The notes under the pieces were generated by a model. That model saw nothing but the letters and a program-made list of their open reading frames with translations, was not told where the DNA came from and made no database searches. The position numbers and the translations under genes are program-made. A stretch of 64,000 bases of DNA from Eriocheir sinensis (lineage: Eukaryota > Arthropoda > Malacostraca > Decapoda > Varunidae), in contig NC_066528.1 in NCBI RefSeq assembly GCF_024679095.1, positions 20,122,101 through 20,186,100 of the forward strand. The letters are read 5' to 3'. Position 1 is the stretch's first letter; the number at the start of each line of letters is the position of its first letter. This document shows, piece after piece, positions 10,871 to 21,310 of the stretch.

Positions 10871-10913
<43 letters not shown>
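10640..10913. repeat. (GTT)n and (AC)n cluster
   Basis: Short GTT and GGT runs 10640-10690, AC runs near 10701-10722 and 10749-10761, (CA)21 10779-10820, (CA)n 10876-10913. Confidence 0.9.
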
Positions 10914-10914
<1 letters not shown>

Positions 10915-10960
10915 CGTTTATGTAAGTCAATTTAGGTACAATGTTTTTCTCTACGTTGCG

Positions 10961-10962
<2 letters not shown>

Positions 10963-11016
<54 letters not shown>

Positions 11017-11275
11017 AATGAGAGAGAAAAAAAAGAGAAAATTCAGAAAACGTAGATATGGTAAAAAAAAAAAAAGGAATGGAGAAGAAAATAAAAAGAG
11101 GAAAGAAAAGGGAAATATTGATAAAAAGGAAGAAAGGGAGTTAGAAAAGAAAGTTGGCAGACAGTGAAAGGGGTGACGTAGGGGAACAAAGGGAGGAAGA
11201 AGAAGAAGAGGAAAAAAAGAAGAGGGGAGGAGAAAGTAAATTAGGGAGGAAACCGCGAAATGGGAGAAAAAAAAA
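10963..11275. repeat. (GA)n and purine-rich sequence
   Basis: (GA)n 10963-11015 followed by AGAAAA/GGAAGAAG-type sequence with no gene. Confidence 0.88.
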
Positions 11276-11514
11276 ATGACTGGATTGGTGTTTGTTTTAC
11301 TTGTTCTTTTATTTTGTTTTTGTTTTTCTGTTTTATATATTTTCCTTTTTTGTTTATTTTCAATTTTTTATTTTCTTTCATTTTCTTTTCCTTTCATTTT
11401 TTTTCTTTACCGTTTTCTTTTGTTGTTTCTGTTATTCCTTCTACTTTTCCTCTTATCATTCTTTTCCTCATTATTACAAATTTCCCTTTCTTTTCTTTTT
11501 TTTTACTCTATCTC

Positions 11515-11895
11515 TCCTTTCATCGTTCCATTCTTCTTCTTTTCCTTATTTTCTCTTTCTCCTTCTTTCCTTTTTTTCCTAGTCTCATCTCCCTTTTCAT
11601 ACTTCATTTTTTTCTCATTTATTTTTATTACTAATTTAACTTTTTTTCTTATTTTTCTACAATAGTTTTTTCCTTTCCTCGTTCCGCTTTTCTTCTTTTC
11701 CTTATTTTCTCTTTCTCCTTCTTTCCCTTTTCTCCTAGTCTCATCTTCCTTTCCATACTTCATTTTTTTCTCATATTTATTTTTATTGATAATTTAACTT
11801 TTTTTTCTACAAGTTTTTTTTTCCTTTCCTCGTTCCGCTTTTCTTCTTTTCCTTATTTTCTCATTTTCTCCTTCGTTTCTTTCTTCTTCTCTCAC
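11515..11895. repeat. About 155-bp pyrimidine repeat, 2.5 copies
   Basis: AGTCTCATCT recurs at 11581 and 11737, each followed by CATACTTCATTTTTTTCTCAT and preceded by TTCTTTTCCTTATTTTCTC. A third partial copy begins near 11825. It lies in a T-rich block spanning 11290-11950. Confidence 0.8.
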
Positions 11896-11949
11896 GATCA
11901 CTTTCTTTTCTTTTCCTCTCTTTTCCCCTTTTATTTACCTTTCCTTGCT

Positions 11950-12130
11950 CATAACGGAGAAAATTGAGCGTGGGAAGAAGGGAGATTAAGGAAAGGAGGG
12001 AGGGAGGGAGGGAGAAGGGTGGAGGAAAGGAGGTAAAGGGATGAAGAATGGATAGGAAGGGAGGGAGAGAGGGAGGGAGGGAGAGTGACAGGAAGGGAGA
12101 GTTCAAATTTCTTCTCCAGGGAAACTTAGG
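11950..12130. other. (GGGA)-rich purine patch
   Basis: GGAGGGAGGGA-type repeats. No gene seen. Confidence 0.7.
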
Positions 12131-12159
12131 AGGTGGTGAGTAGATGTTTCTCTCCCTCC

Positions 12160-12560
12160 CTCTCTCCCCTCCCTTCCTCCCTCCCTCCCTCCCTTCTATC
12201 CTTCATTTTCTCACCCTTCTCATTCCCTCCATTTCCTTCTCATTTACAAACCTCTCTTCTCTCCTTCCTTCCCCTCTTTCCTCCTTTACCCCTTCCTCCC
12301 TTCCTTCTCTCCCTCCTTTCTATCCTTCATTTTCTCTCCCTTCTTCTCATTCCCTCCACTTCCTTCTCATTTACATACCTTTCTTTTCTCCTCCCTTCCC
12401 CTCTTTCCTCCCTTACCCCTTTCCCTCTCTTCCTCCCTTTCCTCTTCCTTTCTCCTTCCTTCCTATTCTTTATTTCCTTTCCCTTCTCTTCATTCCCTCC
12501 CTTTCCTTCTCATCTCCTTCTTTCTTTACGTTATCCTCTCCCTCTTCATCTACCCCCTCT
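12160..12560. repeat. About 135-bp pyrimidine repeat, 3 copies
   Basis: CATTCCCTCC followed by TTCCTTCTCAT recurs near 12223, 12350 and 12491 with CCTTCCTCCC spacers. The long Ser/Pro/Phe/Leu frames here are composition artefacts. Confidence 0.75.
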
Positions 12561-12659
12561 TTTGCTTCTCTCCCTTCCTCCCCTTCTTCTTCGACTTCCG
12601 TTCCTCCCTTACGTAGAAGAAGGAAGAGAGGGGAGAAAGTGAAGGAAGGAAAAGGAAAG

Positions 12660-12895
12660 AAGGGATGAGGATGAAAAAAAAAGAAAGAAAATGGTGGTGA
12701 TGATGAAATAAGGTGATGAAAAAATGGTGATGAAGAAAGAAAATGGTGATGATATTAATAGGTAGAAGATAGAAGTGGAGTATGGGAAAGGAATTTAATG
12801 GCTGGTGTTGATGGGTGGTGGTGGTGGTGGTGGTGGTGGTGATGGTGGTGATGCAATAACTCCCATGGTGGTGGTGGTGGTGGTGGTGGTGGTGT
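12660..12895. repeat. (GATGAT)n and (GGT)n tracts
   Basis: GGTGATGAT-type repeats 12690-12760, (GGT)n 12813-12840 and 12866-12894. Confidence 0.88.
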
Positions 12896-12927
12896 CTGAA
12901 GATGGAGTTTGCACATCCATCAATCCG

Positions 12928-13032
12928 CCTGTCCGTCTGTCTGTCTGTGTCTGTCTGTCTATCTGTCACTCAGTAAAGCAATCTGTCTCTATTCATCTCT
13001 ATCTATCTATCTATCGGGGTCCGTTTATCTAT

Positions 13033-13098
<66 letters not shown>

Positions 13099-13174
13099 AT
13101 CTTTCCTTCAGTTCTTTTTTTATCTCCATGTCCTCATCTTCCTCTCCTCCTCCTCCTCCTCCTCCTCCTCCTCC
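12928..13174. repeat. (GTCT)n/(ATCT)n, (GT)31, (CCT)n
   Basis: Tetranucleotide GTCT and ATCT mix 12928-13016, (GT)n 13036-13097, (CCT)n 13145-13174. Confidence 0.93.
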
Positions 13175-13252
13175 ACAATTGCCTTAACCTTGCAAGTGCG
13201 GGGTCAAAGGTTGCACAGAAGAGGAGGAGGAGGAGGAGGGGATGAAGGTTAA

Positions 13253-13370
13253 TGACGTCACTGGATGTTACTCACCTGGCGGACCAATCAGATGGCAGGA
13301 AGGTCACGTGACAGAAGGGGAGGGAGGGGGGAGGGGGAGGGAGGGAGGGGGAGGGGGGGTTGTTTATAAG
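13253..13370 (+). promoter_or_regulatory. Promoter-like cluster: CRE, CCAAT, E-boxes, TATA-like
   Basis: Seen in order on the plus strand: TGACGTCA 13253-13260, CACCTG 13273-13278, CCAAT 13284-13288, CAGATG 13289-13294, palindromic GTCACGTGAC 13303-13312, a G-rich stretch 13317-13360 and TATAAG 13365-13370. CRE, CCAAT and bHLH sites upstream of a TATA-like box in one orientation is a typical Pol II core/proximal arrangement. No convincing downstream coding exon is visible: the next 300 bp is CTT/GTA repeat. The call is therefore inference; the CpG and motif density contrast clearly with the flanks. Confidence 0.35.
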
Positions 13371-13428
13371 TGACTTCCTTTCCTTTCCTTTCCCTGGAGA
13401 TGATGATTGTGTTGCTGTTGTTGTTGTT

Positions 13429-13740
13429 GCTCTTCTTCTTCTTCTTCTTCATATCTCTTCTTTTTTTTCAACATCATAATTTTCTTCTTTTTCTTCTTCT
13501 AAGTTTCCTTTTTCTTCTTTGTTTCCTTCTTCTTTTTCTTCGTTTTTTCTTCTTTCTTCTTTTTCTTTTAATTTTCCTTTTCTTCTTTTCTTCTTCTTTG
13601 TTTCGCATTGCTATTGTTATCATTTTCTTTGCTTTTATTATTTTGTAGTAGTAGTAGTAGTAGTAGTAGTAGTAATAGTAGTAGAAGCAACAATACTTTA
13701 GCAACAATAGTAGTAGTAGTAGTAGTAATAGCAGTAACAA
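13429..13740. repeat. (CTT)n block and (GTA)n tracts
   Basis: TTC/CTT-rich 13429-13600, (GTA)n 13645-13684 and 13707-13730. Confidence 0.88.
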
Positions 13741-13768
13741 GCCCAACATCTTTATTTAATGGAGCGAA

Positions 13769-14016
13769 ACAGACAGACAGCGAGAATCATTACGGGCGCA
13801 AGACAGACAGACAGACAGACAGACAACCCGACGCCCATCTTCTCTCGGTAACGGAAAATGGACCTCGAGGGGAGACTGAGGTGGCGGAGGAGGAGGAGGA
13901 GGAGGAGGGGGCAAAAAAGAGGAGGAGGAGGAGGAGGAGGAGGAGCGGCAATGAAAGAGTCGGAGCAGAATGATTGTGATTGCCAAGACGAGGAGGAGGA
14001 GGAGGAGGAGGAAGAA

Positions 14017-14048
<32 letters not shown>

Positions 14049-14190
14049 TGATGAGATAGCAAGATTAAGAGGAGTAATGAGATAACAGAAGGAGTTGTGT
14101 TAATGAAATCTGAAGAGGAGGAGGAGGAGGAGGAGGAGGCGGAAGAAGATGCATAAGAGGAGGAGGAGGAGGAGGAGGAGGAAGAGGAAG
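13769..14190. repeat. (CAGA)n and four (GGA)n tracts
   Basis: GACA tetranucleotides 13769-13828, then GGA runs at about 13880-13945, 13991-14050, 14113-14145 and 14155-14190. The last abuts the 3' side of the LINE at 14.2-17.3 kb. Confidence 0.9.
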
Positions 14191-14391
14191 TTAGTAGCTC
14201 ACCAAACACTGATAACGGAATGCCTTGTTTATCGAGAAGAGGAAAACATGGAAACATGGACTAGCAGGCAGCAGAAAGCCTGTTGGCTCATTACTAGGCT
14301 GCCTGCGTTCAGTGATTTAATCAATCCGTTTGCCACAGAAGTGGCTTGCAGGGAAGGATTAAAGCACTTGTGTACCTACTCTTGGGAACGT

Positions 14392-15198
14392 TCAGTTCAC
14401 TCCTGTTGCAGCAAAGTGGCGATCAATGCGTTTCTTGAAGGAGTTGATGGTCTCTGCGCTAACCACTTCTGCAGGAAGGCTGTTCCAGTGGCGAACAACT
14501 CTATTCGAGAAGTAACTCCTGCCGATGTCGGTATTGCATCGCTTTGCTTGAATTGTTTTTCCGTTGTTTCTTGTTCTCAGGTTAGTTTGTAGCGTGAAGA
14601 GTTTGGAGTGATCAACGTTGCTGAGCTTGTTCAGGTACTTAAAGACTTGTATCATGTCTCCCCGCAGTCGTCTCTTTTCCAACGTGAAGAGGTTGAGTCG
14701 CTCGAGTCGTTCTTCATAGGGTTTCGTCCTCAGTGATGGTATCATCTTCGTGGCGCGGCGCTGTACTCTCTCAAGTAATTCAATGTCTTTCCTGTAATTA
14801 GGAGACCAGAATTGCACGGCGTATTCCAGGTGGGGCCTTACCAGCGAATTATACAAGGATAACATAACTCCCGGCGTCTTGTATTCGAAGTTCCTCGATA
14901 TGAATCCAAGCATTGTATTGGCTTTCTTACAGGCGGACTTGCAGTGTTTTGTTTGTTTCAAGTCACTGCTGATGGTGACCCCGAGGTCTCTTTCCTCTTG
15001 CACAACATGTAGTGGTTCGCCACCCATGTGGTATATGTGGTTGCTGTTTCTGGATCCGATATGCATTACTTTACATTTGGTAGTGTTGAAGGACATCTGC
15101 CATTTTCTGACCACCGAGTGATCTGGTCCAGGTCTCTCTGGATAATTTCGCAGTCTGCCGTCGTGAGGGCCTTCCACCCACCTTTGTGTCGTCGGCAA
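14392..15198 (-). pseudogene. LINE reverse transcriptase, thumb and C-terminal part
   Basis: 268 codons on the minus strand. The first 30 or so are out of register with the family; from WQMSFN (residues 33-38) the match is good. Seen: DLGVTI (71-76), LYNSLVRPHLEYAVQFWSP (115-133), QRRATKMIPSLR (146-157), KRRLRGDMIQVFKYLN (175-190), and a terminal SYFSNRVVRHWNSLP-type segment ending at the natural stop. This is the region downstream of the catalytic FADD box in CR1/L2-type elements. A small indel near 15118 explains the odd N-terminus. Confident as LINE-derived; not functional alone. Confidence 0.85.
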
Positions 15199-15313
15199 AT
15201 TTTTGAAAGATTGGATTTTAATCCTAGTTCTAGTTCGTTGATATAATTATATTATGAAAAGTATGTGTCCAATCACTTACCCATTTGTCACTCAACTTGT
15301 GACCAGGAGCCAC

Positions 15314-15886
15314 TCAGGCCTGTACGTTGAGTACAACTCGTTGTTTTCTTTCAGTGAGCCAGTCTTTGATCCACGCTGTCAGATCGTCGCCTAATCCCGC
15401 CGACTTAAGTTTCTTGAGGAGTCTTTCATGTGGCACTTTGTCAAAGGCTTTCTGAAAGTCTAGATATATTACATCACTGGGGATATGATTATCCCAGTTT
15501 TCATAGATACCTTGGAAGAAGTCCAATAAATTGGTTAAGCATGAGCGCTTGTTCCTGAAACCGTGCTGAGCATCGGAAATGATGTTGTTGTCTTCAAGGA
15601 ACCTAACGAGTTTGTCTCTGATGATCTTCTCGAGGATTTTTCCGGCCACTGAGGTCAAGCTGATTGGTCTGTAGTTTAGGGCCACACTTTTGTCTCCCTT
15701 TTTGTAGATCGGTGTTACGTTCGCTTGTTTCCAGTCTTTCGGGACTTTGTTTTGTTGTAGTGACAGATTGTAGATGGCGGTGAGTGGCTTGAGGATTTGC
15801 TGCTTGAGTTCCTTGAGCAGCCTGGGTGACAAGTCGTCGGGTCCGGTAGACTTGTTTGTCTCGAGTTTGTCTAGGTACTTTTTCAC
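15314..15886 (-). pseudogene. LINE reverse transcriptase, fingers and palm part
   Basis: 190 codons. Seen: TGPDD (14-18), ANVTPIYKKGD (55-65), NYRPISLTSV (71-80), QHGFRNKRSCLTNLL (107-121), and motif A YLDFQKAFD (141-149) with the catalytic Asp (143) present. The frame then reaches a stop shortly after RVVLNVQA. The following GVPQGS-equivalent stretch (about 15205-15310) is eroded by indels and stops, while the FADD box at 15182-15199 survives in another frame. This is the catalytic core of a CR1/L2-like retrotransposon, inactivated between motifs A and C. Confidence 0.85.
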
Positions 15887-16089
15887 ATCCCGTTCGTCGA
15901 TTGTACCAATTTCTAGGGAGTGATTCCCATCGGTGGGGAAGGGCTCTCGGGTACGGACTGGGTATTCTCGACCGTGAACACAGACGCGAAGTTCCTGTTT
16001 AGGATTTCGACCATTTGTCTACTGTCCTGTGTTAGTACGTCACTTTCATCTTTTAGGGGACCGATATTGCTTTTGTCTTCTTTTGGTTC

Positions 16090-16335
16090 TTATATCCGTG
16101 AAGAACTTTTTCGGTTGGTCTTGGCTTCGCGTGCAATTTGCTTTTCATAGTCACGTTTACTCTGGCGAATGAGTGTTCTGCAAGCTCTGAGGCTTTGATG
16201 GTACTGTTCGCGTGCCTCGTCAGTGCTGTTTTCCTTTAGCAAGTTGTATTTTCTCTTCTTCAAATTAATCGCCCGTCGAACTTGGGTAGTCATCCACGGT
16301 GTGCTTGTGGCATTATTTGTTCTCCTTGTCTTCAT
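16090..16335 (-). pseudogene. LINE endonuclease-RT linker fragment
   Basis: 81 codons rich in Lys and Arg, with TPWMT (residues 12-16) and a RSKRDYEKQIA-type helix. This matches the basic segment between endonuclease and reverse transcriptase in CR1/L2-type polyproteins. It is bounded by frameshifts on both sides. Confidence 0.7.
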
Positions 16336-16528
16336 GGGAACAGTCGTTCTCTCTACCTCCAGGAGTTTGTTCTTAAAGCCGTTCCACGCCGTCCACCGGA
16401 GTGAGGTTCATGGGTTCCCAAGTTGTCTGGGTTAGCAGCTCACGAGCGAAGTTAAATTGGCTTTTTGTAGTCTGGAATCTTGGACATGTTTTCGGTGAGT
16501 TCATGGTCTGTTCTGATTTTTAGGCGAA

Positions 16529-17212
16529 TTAGGTGATGGTCGCAACCATCCAGTTTTCGCCGACTTGACATTCACGTGTGAGATCTGAATCACTCACGAG
16601 TACTAGGTCTAATAAGTTATTTTCCCTCGTCGGTTGGGTAACAATCTGAGTAAGAAAATTGTCCTCTAACATTTCGAGCAATCTGTTACCCTCCCGATCT
16701 CCAATCATCGTGGTCCAGTCAATGTTGGAACAGTTAAAGTCCCCGATAATGAATGAATGTTTGTTTTTAGTTATTGTGTGAATTTCCTCGTACAGCGCTT
16801 CGTCGTCCGCTGCTTGTTGCTTTGGAGGTCTGTAAACGGTTCCAATCGTTATTTTGTTGTACTTGCTAGTCTCCAGTTCAACATATACAGTGTCATATTT
16901 CTCTGAGTCTTCTTTGGTTATTTCCACGGCAGGGTATTTGTTCTTGACGTAACAGATGACACCTCCTCCTTTCTTGTGAAGTCTGTTTTTGTAGAAGCTC
17001 TCGTATCCCGGAATTGAGAATTCGGTCATTAGGTGGTCAGAGGTGGCCCACGTTTCGGTGATGGCAATCACGTCCGGACTTTCTACGTCAACATAGGCAA
17101 GTAACTCATCCCGTTTGGGTATTAAGCTCCGCGCGTTGGTGTATAGGACAGAAATGTCCTTCTTGACTTCAACGCTTCGCGGCACAGTAGTCTGGTGTCT
17201 GCTTGTGTTCAC
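16529..17212 (-). pseudogene. LINE AP-type endonuclease domain
   Basis: 227 codons of an exonuclease-endonuclease-phosphatase fold as found at the N-terminus of CR1-type ORF2. Seen: YTNARSL (24-30, conserved Asn), ITETW (51-55, metal-binding Glu), TVYRPP (125-130), IIGDFN (155-160, catalytic Asp and Asn), LLDLVLVS (200-207). The frame breaks after QVGEN at about 16555; the expected CDHH segment with the catalytic His follows at once in another frame, so one small indel removes it. At the other end the preceding minus frame (to 17169, with SAGGAPKYRKQPTSRD) probably holds the out-of-frame N-terminal extension. The chosen Met is simply the first in frame. Confidence 0.85.
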
Positions 17213-17311
17213 TGTTGGGGGCCTTGGTGTGTAATGAGCGGTCCCTACTGGTTGGTTGTTTACGATACTTTGGTGCCCCTCCCGCGCTCGGAGTTTTTTG
17301 AGTACAAAAGT

Positions 17312-17393
17312 AAGGAGGAGGAGGAGGAGGAGGAGGAGGAGGAGGAGGAGGTGAAACAGCTGGCACGGAAGAACAGTCTAGGGCAACACAACA

Positions 17394-17425
<32 letters not shown>

Positions 17426-17513
17426 GGAAGAGTAGAGGAAGACTAGATGAAGAATCCTGCCCTCCTCCTCGTCCTCCTCCTCCTCCTCGCTCCTCCTCCT
17501 CCTCCTCCTCCTT
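17312..17513. repeat. (GGA)n, (GGA)n and (TCC)n, inverted pair
   Basis: (GGA)n 17312-17351 and 17400-17431, then (CCT)n with single interruptions 17459-17513. The second and third are complementary across a 27-bp spacer. Confidence 0.92.
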
Positions 17514-17604
17514 CCCAGCTGGACCAACGAGGGTAGACTGCAAGGATTGGGTTTTGTTTTCATTGATATTACGTGATACCGACCCTCTTCCCCTCCCCCC
17601 CCCC

Positions 17605-18030
17605 ACACCCTTCCTCTCCTCTTCCCCTTTCTTCCTCTTCCCTTTTCCCTTTTCCCTCCGTTCCCCTTTTCTTATCCCTGTTTCTCCTCCTCCTCTCCTT
17701 TCCTTTTTTTTGTCCTTTCCCTCTTTTTCTTTCTTCCTTTCTCTCCCTTTCCTCCCCCTCCTCTTCTCTTCCCCTTTCTTCCTCTTCCCTTTTCCCTTTT
17801 CCCTCCTTTCCCCTTTTCTTATCCCTGTTTCTCCTCCTCTTCCTCTCCTTTCCTTTTTTTTTTGTCCTTTCCCTCTTTTTCTTTCTTCCTTTCTCTCCCT
17901 TTCCTCCCCTTCCTCTTCTCTTCCCCTTTCTTCCTCTTCCTTTTTCCCTCCCTTCCTCCTTTTCTTATCCCTGCTTCTCCTCCTCCTCCTCTCCTTTTCT
18001 TTTTTTTTCCTCTTCCTCTCTTCCTTTCTT
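17605..18030. repeat. 147-bp pyrimidine tandem repeat, 3 copies
   Basis: TTATCCCTG recurs at 17672, 17819 and 17965 within near-identical units of CCTTTCTTCCTCTTCC plus CTCCTCCT plus TTTGTCC. Positions 18031-18365 continue as unphased pyrimidine sequence. The several long frames on both strands here are artefacts of this composition. Confidence 0.85.
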
Positions 18031-18445
18031 TCCTTTTCCTCCTCTGTACCACTCTGCCTGATCTCTCTTCCTCTCGTTTTCCCCTCTCATCTTCATCCTC
18101 CTCCCCTCTTTCCTCCCCTTTCCCTCTCTTCCTTTTCCCCTCTTTCTCTCCTATTCTCCTTTCCCTTCCTCTCTCTCTGCCTCTTTTCTTCTTTTTCCTC
18201 TCTTTTTTCCATTTCCCCGTGTCCTTTCTCCCTTTTTTTCTCCCTCTCCTCTGTGTTATCTCTCTCTCCCCTTTCCCCTCCTTTTCTTGTCTCTTCTCCC
18301 CTTCTTTTCTCTCTCTTCTCTCTTCTCCCCTCTTTCCCTTCCTTTTCATTTTTTCTCTTCTTCCTTTTCCTGTACATATTTTTTTGCGGGAATTTTCTCC
18401 AAGATATTTATTATTATTTTTAGCAGCGGTAATATTAATCATACC

Positions 18446-18484
18446 TCCTCCTCCTCCTCTTCCTCCTCCTCCTCCTCCTCCTCC
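18446..18484. repeat. (CCT)n microsatellite
   Basis: CCT run with one CTT interruption. Confidence 0.92.
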
Positions 18485-18487
18485 CCT

Positions 18488-18565
18488 CTCATTACCTGGG
18501 CGCGTCTTTTAATTAAGTAATCTGTCAGTATAAAGGTGGGCGGGAGAGTTAATCAGGCAGGTGAA
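18488..18565. other. Low-copy island with ATTA/TAAT cores
   Basis: Contains CATTACC, TTTAATTAAG, AGTATAAAGG and GTTAATCAGG in 75 bp between pyrimidine and C-rich sequence. TTAATTAA is a homeodomain-type core. Function is inferred only. Confidence 0.3.
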
Positions 18566-18574
18566 TGGTGAACC

Positions 18575-18697
18575 CCCGCTCCCCCGCCGCCCCTCTCCCC
18601 TCCCCTCCCCTCCCTCCCGTCATCACTGCCCCCCTTCCCCGCCCCTGCCGTCACCGCCGCCTATCCGCCCCCTCCCCCCGTCCTCCCCCCGCCGCTG
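18575..18697 (-). other. C-run/CpG-rich patch, minus-strand G-quadruplex potential
   Basis: Many C runs of 4-6 with CGCC units (CCGCCGCC). Local GC is far above the surroundings. The minus strand is quadruplex-capable. Confidence 0.55.
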
Positions 18698-18717
18698 GGT
18701 CGAACTTATTATCTTCC

Positions 18718-19237
18718 TTGTTTGTCTGTGTGTGTTTGGTCCTGCTTTTGTTTGCTTGCTTTCTTGTTTGTTTGTTTGTGTGTTTGTTTTGTCCTTATTC
18801 GCTTTTTTTCTTGGTGTTTTTTTCTGTTGTTTTTTGTTTGTTTGTTTGTTTGTTTACTTGCCATCTTGTTTATTCGTTGATCTTATTGTCTATCTTGTTT
18901 ATCTTGTTTCAACTTGCTTTTTTTCTTCATTTGCTTTTTCTTATTGTTTGTTTTGTGTTTGCTTGCTTTTTTTCGTCCATTTTCTTTGTTTATTTTTCTC
19001 TTTGTTTGTTTCTTTGTTTGTCTATGTCTTTGTTTATTTTTCTTTTTGTTTGTTTGTTTGTGTGTTTGTCTATCTGTCTGCCTTCCTCCCTCCTGTTTGT
19101 TTTCACTTTATTCTTTTCTGTTTTCTTCTTTACTTTCTTTCTTATCCGCTTCCACTTCCTCTGTTTGCTTGTTTGTTTCTTCTCTGCTTGTTCCTGTTTA
19201 TTCTCCTCCTCCTCCTCCTCCTCCTCCTCCTCCTCCT
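18718..19237. repeat. (TTTG)n-rich block and (CCT)n
   Basis: Degenerate TTTG/TTTC tetranucleotides, including TGTTTGTTTGTTTG runs, ending in (CCT)n 19203-19237. Cys/Val/Phe-rich frames of over 200 codons here are artefacts. Confidence 0.85.
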
Positions 19238-19302
19238 CTCATCGTAACAGGTGAATGTGTTTATCTGTTAGTTTGTTTGTTGTTGAAGGCACGAGTGAGC
19301 CC

Positions 19303-19525
19303 GCTGAGGAGGAGAAAGAGGAGGAGGAGGAGGAGGAGGAAGAAGAAAAAGAAGACGAAAAGAAAATGATGAATAGGAAGAAGAGGAAAATAAAATGTGT
19401 AGGAGAATGAAGAAGAATACGTGTAGAAAGAAGAAGAGGAGGAGGAGGAGGAGGAAGAGGAGGAGGAGGAGGAGGAAGAAGACGAGTAAGAGGAGGAGGA
19501 GGAGAAGGAGGGAGAGGAAGATAAT
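19303..19525. repeat. (GGA)n/(GAA)n purine block
   Basis: GGA runs 19303-19345 and 19432-19515 separated by AAGAAGAA-type sequence. Confidence 0.88.
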
Positions 19526-19980
19526 GAACCCTGAGTTAATTAGTGTGCCATTAAATTACAACTCCATCACGGTAATAACTGCTTAGGGCTCGAAGGTACT
19601 TAGGTGGGTAAAAAATATAATGGTAATTGCCTGGCTTATGTGTGTGTGTGTGTGGGATTCAACTGAAGGAGTTATGAATTCTGAAGTGTTATTAGAAGCT
19701 TAGAGGAATGTTAATATAGACAGCCATAGATAGATATATAGCCTTAGATAGACAGTGAGGGAAGAACGAAGGAGAGGATGGAATGGAAAAAGGAAGGAAA
19801 GTAGGAAGAAAGATTAACGAAAAAGTGTTATTAGAATCTTAAGAGAATAATAATATAGATGGAAAGAAAGATTGATAAACAGATAGATAGATCGATAGAT
19901 GGACAGATAAGTAGATATATCAATAGTTTACTTTACACCACCATTAGGAGATTAGATAATTAAAATGGTTGACTTTACTG
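19522..19980. other. Low-copy AT-rich stretch with homeodomain-type cores
   Basis: TTAATTAG 19536-19543, ATTAAATTA 19550-19558, GTAATAA 19572 and GTAATTG 19623-19629 cluster at the left. The remainder holds short GATA runs (19720-19740, 19875-19920). No gene recognised. Confidence 0.35.
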
Positions 19981-20016
<36 letters not shown>

Positions 20017-20260
20017 TTACTACTACTACTACTATATGGAATGAAAAGAAAAAAAATAACCATGCCGAATGAATGAATGAATAAATGAATGAATGAATGA
20101 ATGAATGAAGGAAGGAAGGAAAGAAGGGTTGAATGAATGAATGAATGAATGAATGAAGAAAGAAAGAAAGGAAGGAAGAAAGAAAGAAACAAACAAAGAA
20201 AGAAAGAAAAAATAAATAAAGAAAGAAAGAAAGAAAGGAAAAAAAAGGAATGAATAAATG
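19981..20260. repeat. (CTA)n, (GAAT)n and (GAAA)n
   Basis: (CTA)n 19981-20034, (GAAT)n 20067-20154 with a GAAGG interruption, (GAAA)n and AT-rich tail to 20260. Confidence 0.92.
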
Positions 20261-20479
20261 CAAAAAAATTAAAGTAAACAAAAAGGAAGAACAAATAATA
20301 CGATCGAACTCTTTTTTATTACTCGCGAAATAAAAAAAAAGAAAAAAAAGAAAAATAAAGAAAAGAAAAAATAGAAAAGTCCCCGATTCCGATTTTCTTT
20401 TGTGTCATCGGCTTCTCGTTTTCTGTTACAAGTGTCTCGCATTTCCTGACTTCTCTTTTGTCCGTCAACCCCCTCGTTA

Positions 20480-20480
<1 letters not shown>

Positions 20481-20549
<69 letters not shown>

Positions 20550-20709
20550 TCCTTCCATATTTTTTCTTTTTCTACGTTTTTCTTGTTTCTTCATTTTTCT
20601 TCCTTTTTTTTCAGATTTCTATATATTATTATCTTTCTTTTCTTTTTTTTTATATCTATTTATGTATCTATCTGTCAATATCTGTTTGTCTGTCTGTCTC
20701 CCTCTCCCT

Positions 20710-20740
<31 letters not shown>
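20481..20740. repeat. (CT)32 and (CCCTCT)n
   Basis: (CT)n 20481-20544, T-rich spacer, then CTCCCTCTCC-type repeat and short (CT)n 20699-20740. Confidence 0.92.
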
Positions 20741-20744
20741 AATA

Positions 20745-21310
20745 GGTAGAAATTCTTTTATTTTTACGAAGCGTAGGCGAGTTTAATTAACAATATATTC
20801 CTGTATTCGTATTAATAGAAATTTGAATTAGCCATACTCCCGTTCATGGAATTCTGTAGTACTCGTGTTGGCATATATATAATTATTAACTTGGGAGTAC
20901 TGGTGTTGCTATTTTTGGAAACTTGAGGTATTCGTATATATTCATTCTTGTAGATTGAATTTTAAAGGTATTCCTATTCCTAAATATCTGAAGTATTCGT
21001 TTTTCTATTCCTTTAATTTGAGGTATTGCTATTTCTATTTTCTTGAAGTCCTCGTATGTTTATTTCTACGGATTCAAAGTATTCCTATTTCTTTATATTA
21101 AGTTTGAAGTATTTGTATGTCTATTCCTTTAATTTGAAGTCTTGCTGTTTCTGTAATATTCAAGTACTCATATTTCTGAAGATTCTAAGTATTCCTATTT
21201 CTTGATATATGATGTATTCGTATTTCTATTCCTTTAATTTGAAGTCTTGCTGTCTCTGTAAAATTCAAGTACTCATATGTTTATTTCCGTAGATTTTGAG
21301 TATTCCTTCC
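20745..21310. repeat. Degenerate 95-125-bp AT-rich repeat
   Basis: CCTTTAATTTGA recurs near 21011, 21137 and 21230, and GTATTCCTATTTCT and AAGTACTCATAT recur between. The left part (20745-21000) looks like older copies. No gene. Confidence 0.7.

Larger units (their letters stand above)
14215..17311 (-). mobile_element. CR1/L2-like LINE, degenerate copy
   Basis: Reading leftward on the minus strand: an N-terminal stub joined out of frame to an apurinic-type endonuclease (16529-17212), a basic linker (about 16090-16550), reverse transcriptase fingers and palm (15314-15886), the FADD catalytic box (15182-15199) and the thumb/C-terminal region ending at 14392. About 175 bp of 3' sequence follows. 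There is no RNase H domain, which together with the motifs LEYAVQFWSP and RRATKMIPSLR fits the CR1/L2 group of non-LTR elements. Several frameshifts and stops separate the blocks, so it cannot encode one protein. (GGA)n lies on both flanks. No target-site duplication was resolved. Confidence 0.88.
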
